Below, piece after piece: positions 10,669 to 21,446 of a DNA stretch of 64,000 bases. The first letter of the stretch is position 1; each line of letters starts with the position of its first letter. Made by a program: the position numbers and the translations under genes. Under the pieces are notes generated by a model, which was not told the DNA's origin, made no database searches, and saw only the letters and a list, made by a program, of their open reading frames with translations. The DNA is taken from contig QANY01009387.1 in NCBI GenBank assembly GCA_003255025.1, positions 2,666,001 through 2,730,000 on the forward strand, read 5' to 3'. This DNA is from Datisca glomerata (taxonomy: Eukaryota; Streptophyta; Magnoliopsida; Cucurbitales; Datiscaceae).

Positions 10669-12600
10669 GGCTAAAATATAATAAACACCCCTACACTTTT
10701 AAATTTCTGTAAAATATACCATGTACTTCATAATTGGTCATTTAACCCTTGCACTTTGCAAATTTTATGCAAAACCCACTCATCTCTCACATTTACCGTT
10801 TATCACACACGGAGAGGGTTCCTAACTTAAGAAAACAGAAGCTCAAAGCAGTGGAAGATCACACTGAAATCTTGACGAAGGCAATCATAGAGGCCAAAGA
10901 GTGTTGACCATAGTCAATGTCACAATTTTGATGATGACAAATAATATTTGAACTAATAATTTTTATTAAGTTTGTAGGTCCTAAATAAAGTGAAAATCAT
11001 GTTGAAAACACTTAATCTTAAGTGTTTATGCAAGAATAATAAATGGAAAACAAAACCGTACATTACGAGATATACACGTCATTTTACGAAGGGCATGAAG
11101 TATATCAAACGAACTTCAAATGATCTCAAATAAAGTTGGTTGAACTCAAAATGCTTCAAGGAACAAGGAACCAGACCAAACCACTCATAAATTAGAATGG
11201 AAGAGACCGAATTAGACAGAATAGTGTGTAAAATGTCATGGATCGGTTCACCCTCAATCCGGTATCAAAATCGGATCAGCTTTGGAGGGGATCTCGGTCC
11301 CACCGGGGTGTGAAACTGGACGATCCGGTTTGGAACCAGATGGACCAGTTTCTATAGAAGGTAATTACTTGGGTAATTACCTCAAACCCAATCCATCCGG
11401 TGGAGAACCAGTCAGCCGGTTGCTTGTTTGAAAAATTCTCCCTAAATCAAGCATCAGTCCTACCGGTTTCCATACTGGTTTGAATCGATCCTAAGATATA
11501 TGCTCCCCTATAAATAGGTCACGGCTTTTTCTAATCAACAATACCTCTCCACTCCGACAAAGCTTGTAGTATCTTATTCTTTGAGAGACTAGTATTTTGA
11601 GTGATATTTTGAGATATTTTGTAGAGAAAAGCTAGTGAAAATTGTGAGCGAAAAATTGAGAGATCTACTATTTGAGAGAGAGAAATTTTGTAAGAGATTC
11701 AAAGATCTCGACCGAATTGCACTGTCAATGTCTGATTGGATAGGGTCTGTAAAAGATTAGTCTTCACCGTTAAGAATATCGTTTGGAAAAAATCTTCAAT
11801 GAGAGATCTTTGAGCGTGAACGTATGGATAGATTTTTCTAAACCACGTAAAAACAGCGTGTGTCATCTCTCTTCCCTACTCTCTTTATTTTATGCACTCT
11901 AATATTTTGCATTGTTATTATCTTTATTTTTTTAATATACACATTTAAACTTCAGCTCATTTATTTAATTGCGTCATTATTTTTATTACTTGATTATTTA
12001 TTTTTATTAATTATTATATTTCAAGCAATTCCACAAGAGCACAAATATTTCTTCATTTTTTGTAATAACGGAGATTTGGTAGGCTTGGATTTAAGGTAGA
12101 AGAAGAAATTTTCTGGGTTTTGATCAATTGGTCATTTGCTTTTAATATTCCTTCATTTACAATGATTCTAGCTTTGTTTTCTGGGAAAAAAACGTGGACT
12201 TGGAATGTATGGAATTGAGGAAACTAGATGGGTAACGTTTCAATGATTTAAGCTCTGTCATATGGAAAAGTGGCTTAGAACCTCTCCTTGGAGCTCGTGC
12301 AGGTGCAGTGAAATGGAGCTCATTCGAGCTCGTGTAGGTGCAGGTGCAGGGATGAAGCTCCTTCGAGCTCGTGCAGGTGTAGGGGTAGGTTTTCTCCGAG
12401 TCTCATTCGAGCTCGTGTTTTCTTTCCTTCGAGCTTCTAGTTTCTTAAAGTTTGGAACCCTCTCTCCGTTTGTGATAAACGGTAAACGTGAGAGATGTAT
12501 TTTATATATGATTATAAAATGTAAGAATATTAATAGCTGATTATGAAGTGTATGTTTTACAGAAATTTAAAAGTACATAATTATTTATTACAATTTAACC
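10669..12600. mobile_element. TIR transposon, MULE-like, about 1.9 kb
   Basis: The left end (10669-10850) and the reverse complement of the right end (12430-12600) share about 170 bp of long inverted terminal repeat. Shared blocks include ACTTTTAAATTTCTGTAAAA, ACTTCATAAT, ATCTCTCAC.TTTACCGTTT, ATCACA.ACGGAGAG.GGTTCC and GAAA.C..AAGCTC. Outermost bases are GGCTAAA and GGTTAAA. Flanking 9-mers TTTCCGGTT (10660-10668) and ATTGCAGTT (12601-12609) match at 6 of 9 positions, as expected for an old 9-bp MULE duplication. No transposase is present. Much of the interior is a nested solo LTR. Confidence 0.7.
10902..12035 (+). mobile_element. Solo LTR nested in the TIR element
   Basis: It begins TGTTGACCATAGTCAATGTC and ends ...CAATTCCACA, giving imperfect TGTTG/CCACA inverted ends, with AGAG directly repeated on both sides (10898-10901 and 12036-12039). 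A TATA box (TATAAATA, 11509-11516) sits in a typical LTR promoter context, followed by a plausible R/U5 region. No gag or pol is present. The 4-bp flank repeat is shorter than the usual 5 bp, so the exact ends are tentative. Confidence 0.55.
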
Positions 12601-12951
12601 ATTGCAGTTTACAGTGGTAAGAGGTCAAATAGGGGCGGCGTTCCCCATCGGTAGTCAGGCGAATAAAAGAGAGATGAAACAGTCAACGGTTTCCATAAAA
12701 AAGAAAATAAAGAATTGACTTCTCACACTTCCACTAATAATCAATCCAGTCTACAGTCTATTAGAGTTTAATCTGATCGTATTCAATTTTCTTTTCGTTT
12801 CTTTCTTTTTCTTTTTCCTCCTCCTGATGAGATGTTCTTTCTCAGCTAAAGTTTACTATCGTTTTCGACTCTACAGTATTCGGGCATAGAAGAGGAAGAG
12901 TGTGGCCAGGTTCTTGGGGGGATTCACAATCAACCAGAGGGCATCAACATA
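12601..12951 (+). promoter_or_regulatory. Upstream and 5' UTR region of the UPF0496 gene
   Basis: About 350 bp separate the TIR element from the start codon. A pyrimidine-rich stretch (about 12785-12825) is typical of plant 5' leaders. No clear TATA box was recognised. The reading frame of the ATG is open back to a stop at 12847 without another ATG, supporting 12952 as the start. Confidence 0.45.
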
Positions 12952-14130
12952 ATGCTGCATTCCCCCTCTGTTAAATCACCTCCATCTGCTTCCTTTGCAT
13001 CATCCAATCGTCATTATGATCCTCTTTCTCCTCTTCCGCCGACACTTTCCCCTGGTAATTTTCTCTCTACTTTCCCCCCTTTCTTCAATTCTCTCCTTCC
13101 TCCACTTCTCAATTGAACTCCTCTTTTTACTTGTGCAATTGCGTGATTGAACTTTGCTCATTTCCATGATATTTCCACAGATGACACCCCTAGATCGAGT
13201 TCTCAAGGCTCTCCGTCCCCCAATCTTCTCACCCGCGAATATCGTGATGTTTTCCAATCCACTTCCTACAACGAGATACGGACCATTAGTAGCCACATCG
13301 ATCACGAAGTCGTTGAGGGCGCTCACCACAATCTGATACAATCTCAGTTGCTCCAGCCCAATCGAGAATCTGTCGAGGACGCCCTTCGCCATGCCAAACC
13401 CAACACGCCTAATCGCCTCATTTCTGATTATTTTAACCACAGCGAGGACACGACTTTTCTCTGCCGCCGCCTTCAGAAGAGCATCCACCTCGCTCGCCAA
13501 CTCTATCAGCATCTTCACGCCCTTCTCGATGTTCTTCCCCTCGATTCCCTCTCTCAACCCCAGATTGACTGTGCTTTCGACGAATTCAAACAATTCTACG
13601 GCAACGACAACCCCTTCCCTGGCCCCCACTCCAATAATTTCAACCAAATGCGACACTCTTTCTCACAACTCAAGCAACAAATAGATCGCCGGCTCCGGAA
13701 GTCCAACTCTAGGATCCGACTGGTTCGTCATTCGGCCAGTGATTCCGCCCTTTGTTCGCCTACTTTCTGTACACTCTACATTCCTCCAAAGTTTGTGAGG
13801 AGAGAAATAGCGACAGTGGCGCAGCTAAACGCCGCCGCTAGAGGAACGTTTGCGTTGAACACTGACATTGACACACTTGATCGTCGAGTTACCCGTCTGC
13901 ATACAGCCATAGAAGGAGACAGGGAGTTCATTCGGCTAGGATTGGAAAGGGGAAGAGACAAGCATCCAATTCAAGAGGTGCTGAAACTGTTAAGGAAGAA
14001 CCGTGATAGTTTGCTGAAGCAGCTGATGGATCTTGAGGATCATACATGTCTCTGTTTTAGGACGGTTAATAGGACAAGATCTACACTCTTCGATGAGATT
14101 TCTCTTCATCGAATTACTGATTCTTCATGA
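12952..14130 (+). CDS. UPF0496 (DUF677) family protein lacking the usual hydrophobic segment
   Basis: There are two exons, 12952-13054 and 13181-14130, joined by a GT-AG intron of 126 bp inside an Asp codon, giving 350 residues. The N-terminus is Ser/Pro-rich (1-50). It is followed by TREYRDVFQSTSYNEIR (about 52-68), a helical region, and the conserved C-terminal part LNAAARGTFALNTDIDTLDR and IRLGLERGRDKHPIQEVLKL, ending with LEDHTCLCFRTVNRTRS. These blocks are diagnostic for plant UPF0496 proteins of the At3g19330 type, whose function is unknown. Between RIRLVRHSASDSALC (to residue 226) and SPTFCTLYIPP, where relatives carry roughly 25-30 hydrophobic residues thought to anchor the protein in a membrane, nothing remains. 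The frame is otherwise intact. It is convergent with the DUF3754 gene at 14931. Confidence 0.88.
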
Positions 14131-14930
14131 TCAACATTCTTTTTTGCTACTTATATTTCACTCTTAATGAAACAGGGAGGAAAATCCCTTTTGTTCTGTA
14201 TATCTATAGCATAAAGGTTTCAATTGCTACTTCTTTTAGTGCCCTTCTTAAAATGGTAACATCATCTTCTGCCTTTCGGTTATGCTCTTGCTTTATCCCA
14301 CATGAGATGATCTAATAATAGATCAACACATAGAAGCATAGAAAAATAAGTTTTAAAGACATTGATTCTTACTTCTAATTCATTTCACTTTGCGCACATG
14401 ATATTCTTACGCATTTGCATGTGCCTGTGCCTGTAAGTTCCTCACTCTTCATGGAGCAAACCCTTTTTCGTCAAAAGTTTGTTGAGCAAAGAAAAGCATC
14501 ATATGGATTTATAAGAAGCCTATTAAGAATAACTCGTTGTTGTCGGCATGGTGTAGAAAAAAATCAGTTTTTCATAATATCAATGACATTAATACTACAT
14601 AGTTTCCTCATTGTGGCGGTCTCCTTGCGTAGGCAAAGAGTTTATCTCGTACAGTATTTATAGCTCATCTGTAACATTGAATTAAGATACGGTCAATTAT
14701 GTATGACAACCAAGCCATCAGGCATTCAAATGTTATTAAGAAACAAATTAATAGATGTGGTGCAATGTAAATGGGACTAATGCAGGGTACGCGTGTAAAT
14801 GGGACTAGTGTTGTATAACGTTTATTTCCACTAAATATGAATAATAAGAAGATGATTGCACATTATCAAGATATAGCAGAGTACCTCTCACCTGTTTAAG
14901 GAAGTAGATGTATTGATTCTTTAAATAAAG
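14131..14930. other. Convergent 3' intergenic region
   Basis: This 800-bp spacer lies between the stop codons of two convergent genes and should hold both 3' UTRs and polyadenylation sites. A small direct repeat (GTAAATGGGACTA, 14767-14779 and 14793-14805) is present. No other gene is visible. Confidence 0.5.
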
Positions 14931-17900
14931 CTAAATAAAATCTTTTAAAACGGCATCCCTATTGCTACTTGCTAGCACCCTCTTTAGCCTTAAGAACAAT
15001 TTCCTCGTGGTGGTGCCGATGACCTGATTAGCATGCTTCATATCTACGCATGAATATGTCCCATTTGTATCCTGAGAGAGAGTTTCACCGCATTAAAATT
15101 ATAGCAGAGTTATCAGAAGCCATTAGAATTGTTTAATGTGACTCTTACTTTCATAATTAAGGATCGCCTAGAAGACTTCCATCTAATAGAACTAGTCACT
15201 AGAAGTAGATACTGATGCGGAATAACAAGAAGTTCTCACCTGAACCACAATCCCTAATTTCTCTAACTTTTGAACTGCGTCATCCACATCAAAATTACAT
15301 CTCTCACCAAAATATCCTTTGATGAGTTCCTCACTCCGCATGTCAATATCCTACTTAAATCATCACAAGAATAAATATCAGCAACCACTGTTAACCTACT
15401 TTTTGTACAGTATTTAAGATGTATAGCGCGCGCACATCCAGATAACATTATGTTTGTATAGACCTCTTTGGTAGCTTTCCCCAGTTTCATCAATATATAA
15501 AATGAAATGATGACCTCTTTTACCTGAAAATTTGAGTGACAAGGAACAGTCAGCATTGGACATATAAGGTCTTCGTAAAATGTAAGAAACTGATTAACAG
15601 ATGCCTCGAGACTATAATTAGGAAGTTGTCATTTTCTATGAAAATGGAGATTCTATTAGGAGATCAGTTTCTAAATGCAGCAGCATCTATTTGTGGTTGC
15701 AGAACTTAACTAATTAATAAAGATTAAAGAATCCTTTAGGTCCAGCAAAACATTCCCTTGATAGGGGAATTTTGAGATGTATTTAACGAGAGCATTTAAC
15801 TCATGTATTTCTTTACCTTTACTAAAAGCAGGTGGCAGCTGATTCAAGTCCAACTACAGAATTTTAAAGTTTCCAAAGGAGGTTTCAGAATCTTAGAAGT
15901 CTGTCATTCCTGATGATTCACGAACACTAAAAGCAAGTAGGGAATTAAGGATTAAATTTATCATGCTTACTTCTTGTTGAATCACTTCGTCACACAAATG
16001 AAGAAGGGTGCCTCGTCCACTATCCAGTTGTTTGTCATACACAGACCGTGTAATTAAGTTCTGATATGCAACCAAATTGCTCTGAAACCTGTAGAATCGT
16101 TGTCAATGGAAAGTTCATTTTTTTAAGCAAGAAGAAATGAGACAATAGGAGGCGTAGTTATTTATATCTATTTTTTCAAATAACGTAGCTAGATTTTATG
16201 GTGGAGGACGAAGAGGAAGAAGCTTAACGAGAAATATGTCTTGACACAGTAACCAACAACTGCAGAGAGGATTGCAAAAATGACGCGTATATCAGCTTTA
16301 GGGTTGCTAACTGAACTAATAACAGTCAACTGCAAGAGAGAGAAAAAAAAAAAGATGTTTGCTAAAGAACATATCAAGACAGAAAACCAAATAGATTAGT
16401 TTCATCCCTAAGCAATGACTAACCAGCCCAACTGCAGCAGAAATAAGGAACTTGACCCAATCCATTGGCGTTAAACTTGGATTTTTCTTTTCTGGCTGTC
16501 AAAGAATGTTATTCCAGAACCAGGTCAAAGTAAGAATACCAATATAGATACTTTTCAGTTTAAATACCATGTCAGAGGCGGTGACTGGTACAGGGGAACA
16601 AAATGAGAGATTGAGATAATGAGAATGTCAAAGCATACAAAAACACACAAGAAAGCATATAAAAAAACGCACAAGTACTATCTCCAGATCTGCCATTGGG
16701 ATATTCTTGAAATGCTTCACATAGATACCCCGTTCATTTTCCTTTTTGGTCTTTGCACGCCTGGATTACTAACCCCTGTTAGAAGCCTGATACATGTTTT
16801 TTTCCCAGCTCAACAAAGGAAAATCAAAGTAAAAAAGAACTGTCCGGTAATTCCAAGGAAAAACAAATCTTCAATAGTAATTGCGCTAATTTCAAACGAG
16901 TGATCTCTGAGATGTCTGTAAATCCTTACCATACTCTCATCTTCCATATTGCAAACAAAAAATTAAAGATGCAGTTTTTTATGTTGTTTCAATAGCCTTC
17001 ATTCTGAATAATGTGAGAATAATGACCAACTTGATTTGATGGGGATGTTATAGATCAACCAAAATATATCTTGCAGAGTTCAAAAGAAACTACCTGTAAA
17101 TAACAATTATTCTATCAAATGTAGGTTCTTGGATTGTGATCTTGCTCAGCAACTTGGAAATACTGGGAGAAACAAAAAGAAAATGTCATAGACCAGTAAT
17201 TAGCATCTGAAATATAAGTATGTTCCCGAGGCGTGTAATGTGTATAATGCTTAGATTATTTGTCACCAAGTTCAATGGATCCACAGATGATATGAATGCT
17301 CTCGTGTGCTCATGAGAATAAACCTCTTTGTCTATGTGCAACAAACAGAAGACTTAATAAAATATTATATGTTGAGAACATCCCCAACCATTCAATAGCA
17401 CATAGCTTCTAAGTAGAGGGAGGGAGAGAGAGAGAGAAAGAGAATAAAGCTTCCTAAACTGTGGCGAATGAGTATCATTCCACATCCATCCCTAAAAGAC
17501 GATGACAAGTGTCTGAACATTTGACTACAAGCAGTACTTCATTCTTTCATATTTTGGGGAATCTAAATTGAAGGGGCATAACATTTCAGTGCAAAAAATG
17601 ATTAAAGGTTTGATTTAGTCAATATATGACAATGAATAAAGCCAAGCCTCTCAGCTCAGTAATACCCAAGTTTCAAATTTTCAATTCGGATTCGCTCAAC
17701 ATATAAGTCCTCTTCCTCTGCGTCAGTACTGATTTCAATTGCTTTTGTTGAATCCCTTTTTGCATAGGGAGATGACTTTCCAAAGAAAATTCTTTTTAAC
17801 CTACATAAGCAGAAAACCACAGCAGAACTTTAAATTACTGGAGACTTGTGCAGGTAAACATAGTCACAATTGTTTTATTAATTAATCCACATTCCAAGAA

Positions 17901-19566
17901 CAAAATAGTTTATTGTCTTTCATCAACTCAATGTTCAATGCTAAAAATGAGTCTATGATTGTATTAGATATCAAGTAGATGGACTATAGAAGAATGCAAA
18001 TGGAGTTCCATTAAACTATTTTTAATTATGAACATAAATTCTAAAGGGACAATGAGAGAAATAAATCTCTTCATTGGCAATCAGAACAGATACTTACCCT
18101 GTTACTTTAAGAAAGCATCTCCATATACGCACTATGATTGTATTTACTTTTGTTTTGAAAAAGTAGCCAGTTATATGATCAATCCCAATGCCACGCCGAA
18201 AGATTATGTACTACGACAAAGAAATGGATCTAGTTTAGTTTCGTATACATACACGTTTTTGAGTGTGTTGAGATGTCGAGCAAATTATTTTGAAAGGGAG
18301 AGTAGACATTACCTATGTTTCCTGAAACCTACTTTCATTAGTAGAATCCTACTGAAACTATTCCAAAATGAAATGATATTCTGAGCAGGATGTGGAGCAG
18401 TACCTTATCAGCAAAATATGGAAGATTGTCGTGGGGGTTTTTCAGAAAGTACCTAGTCAAAAGCCTCCTGTCAAGCTGCATGCGGCCGAAACAGAACAAA
18501 ATGCATCAGCAAAGTACTCGCCAATGTGAATACTGGCATATTAACAAATTTACCAATATAAATATGCATATCCATGGATATAATGCTTGTATAGATCATG
18601 TTACCAAAAGATGCAGCTGGATTGTTACAGGATACCTTGGATGCATCAACAATGATGGGAAGATTTAGACGATATTGTGCAGAAAGTGCAACCTCTATCT
18701 CATCATCTGTTGCTATCTTGAAATTGCTCTTGTCCATCACCTGTTCAAATTTACTGCTCAGTCCACAAAGAAAAAAAAGAGGGCCGATACCGTAGAAAAT
18801 TGAACAAATGGAAACACAAGAACGGTTGAATCATTTGGAGCAATTAAATTTTCAACTAGCGAGCCCAAAACAAAAGCTCCCTCTAATAGTTGGAAAAAGT
18901 TGCCGCACCCGCATTACCTGAAACAAGTGTGTCAGGAAAGTTTGTTCGAAAACATCAACTTCTTCCGGAGAGAAATTCTGCTGTTCTAGTTTCTGAGCCC
19001 CATGGATAGGATCAAATAGGGCATACAAATGCTGCAAACAATTCACTGTTTATATCCATCTTAGATGTGACTAATAAAGAATGACATAACGACCAACAAA
19101 CTGAAGGAAAAAGGAAACAGAAGGGGAAAAAAAGACGCAGTACCATAAGATCCTCGAATTGTAGAAGATACCAAGCTCGAACTGAGTATTCAACTCTCTG
19201 ACATAGCTTTAAAAACTCAGCCCGATCAGAACTACTTTCTGCAGAACAGAAAGCTCATTAAAATCTGAAAAGCGGGACAGTTTCTTAATCTCTGAAGATC
19301 AGCCAGTATGCGTCGAGGGATGGAAGAGAAGACAAGCACATTTATTTCCCCATTTGAGCAAATTTTCAGCCACAGTTGGCAAGCGGTCATCCAAAAGTGA
19401 GAAAGGTAAAACAAAACCAGAGAAGACTGCACGGAAACGGAGAGAATATAGTTAGAGAAGGTACAATACCAAGATGGTTGGCCAAGGTCCTAATAAGCTT
19501 GTGCTTGAGGATGGGAATGACAGACTCCCTCTCCAATCTGATGATTTCTTTCTTCTTTTTCCCCAT
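14931..19566 (-). CDS. DUF3754 protein, paralogue 1, with C-terminal frameshift
   Basis: Fifteen exons were placed by homology to the neighbour and by splice sites: 19470-19566, 19144-19238, 18918-19031, 18636-18740, 18404-18475, 18098-18210, 17666-17800, 17094-17162, 16673-16760, 16424-16495, 16229-16329, 15971-16088, 15464-15523, 15240-15350, 14931-15071. Thirteen exon lengths equal those of the paralogue at 21447-27440; exon 7 is 6 bp longer. The model encodes 496 residues starting [15 protein letters not shown]. Recognisable blocks are [67 protein letters not shown], two membrane-like segments around exons 10-11, and [20 protein letters not shown]. One base is missing near 15007 (GTTT then a shifted frame). 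The normal end [17 protein letters not shown] (stop at 14965-14967) is therefore replaced by [11 protein letters not shown]... to a stop at 14931. Function is unknown. Substitutions in conserved places suggest relaxed constraint, but no internal stop is seen. Confidence 0.8.
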
Positions 19567-21446
19567 TCTTTGAGAACTCGATTCTACTCAAAAACGACGA
19601 TAGATGCAACAGCAGCAGCAATGATAACCAAAATCCACCATTACAAAGGGCACTTCTGCAGGGCTATGAATTCCCTCGGCATTGTTATAGAAAACCTTCA
19701 AGAAGAAGAATAACAAATCATTGGGACTCCTGCGAATGTACATTTTTCAACGTTGTATTCTATCCTCTACTAACTACAAACAGACGGTCTATTCGGCGGG
19801 AAATTCTCAATCACTCGCTATTCACATTTGTATTCGAATGCCAACCACGTATTCAGCTTTTGTGTTCCTATTCAGCTATTCTGTCTCCCATCCGTAGAAG
19901 TATGAAAATTAGCGAAGGCAAAAAAAACAGTATAGTTGAAATCTGAATTTCTTCGTGAGAAATTGATTACAAAGACCCTTGAGACTAATAAAACAGAACT
20001 AAGACTGATTTTTAAAAAAAAATCAGACATTATTAATAGAGGAGAAGCTGAATAGCTAGCAGTCACAACCGTAGCCTTCTGTTGTTGAAATTTACACTTG
20101 TAGGATCAGAGTCTAATAAAAAAATTTACTAGACTCTATTTAGCAGTCATAAATCTTAACCCAAAAGTTTTAAATTAAAAGAGTAACTTAGTCTTTTCTT
20201 GTAAAAATAGGTGAATTTCATTAAGAATCAAAGAGTGATCCTAAAATCATTTCTTTCTTGTACAATTGAGCCTTTATAAAAAATCATCTTTCTTGATCTA
20301 TACTAGCAGTCGTTTTCATTTCTAGAAAAAAAAAAATCTCAATACTCCCAAACACACTGCCGAATATTATGATTTTTCACATGATGATATGTTCATCTTT
20401 TTTAGATTCTATTAATTCATTTATTCTCTACTAGAATTAATTGTTATATTTTAAGAAACGCCTTAATTGATGATACAATAATCATTAAATATTTGATGCT
20501 CCAAGAGAGAATTTTTAATCTTATTTGGTATGCTTGCATAGGTCTGTCAATAACAGCAAGCTTTACTGGTTAATTTGATTTTCTGTCTTTTTAAACAACT
20601 CCAGGGAAAGGGAAAGGAAAGGTGCTTGATGTCTGCTTTCAAAGCACTAAAAGCCGTGGTTAATGATTTCAGGTACAATCGGCAGGCAAAACATAGATTG
20701 CCCCTAACAACATTTTGGTTGAAACGAAGATGAACTAACAAGATACGAAGATCTCGTTCACCTAAAGTTCAAACCTTCTACAACTCGTTTGGGCTCCCAG
20801 CCAGTTTAAGGGGAGGAAAGAATCAACAATTATAGGTTATAGGCATCATAATATGTCCTGGACAATTGTGGCTGCACGGCAGTTTACTAAAACAAACATT
20901 TTTGTAAGGGGTTTAGGGTTTCCCTGGATACTCTTTCCATACCATTTGCTCCATGGTATAAACCAACATTTGTCATTCATACTTAACCAGAAGGAGAGAT
21001 ACCCTCACAGAGTACTATGTTCTTTCTTTAAAAGTGTTTTTTTTTACACCCGACTAATCTCACAAGACTCATGCATTGTGTTTATAAAATTCTCTATAAA
21101 AATCAAGGTAAATGGATGTCTTTTAACACAGAGGCATGATCCAAGCCTTCACGACTTAGCTAACACAAGTATAATCTGCGGTCGCCAATGAAATCATGTT
21201 CTTGATTCCAGGAAAAAAGATTTACATCGAAAATAATTAAAGAGGGAAAGAAAAAAACAAAATCTCCAATATAGTTACACATATCAACAAACACATTATG
21301 TAGAAAATCCTCTCGATCGAGTGTGACCCATTTGCTTCACTCAAAGTCATCACCTGCAAGTGAGATCCTAAACCATCAAAAGTCAATACTCAGCTTATTT
21401 ATTCTATTGTGATGTGATGAAGAAGCTCACCTTCTTAAGAAAAGCA
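19567..21446. other. Spacer between tandem DUF3754 genes
   Basis: This spacer lies downstream of paralogue 2 and upstream of paralogue 1, both on the minus strand. It should hold the promoter of paralogue 1 (next to 19566) and the 3' UTR of paralogue 2. No conserved coding sequence or strong TE signature was seen. Confidence 0.45.

Noticed and set aside
12262..12540. 92-residue + strand frame upstream of UPF0496
   Set aside because: It falls in the right inverted repeat of the TIR element and is made of a GAGCTCGTGCAGGTG-type repeat; not conserved.
13000..13656. 218-residue open frame on the minus strand
   Set aside because: It is antisense to the conserved UPF0496 exon and has no family features; the + strand frame carries the conserved motifs.
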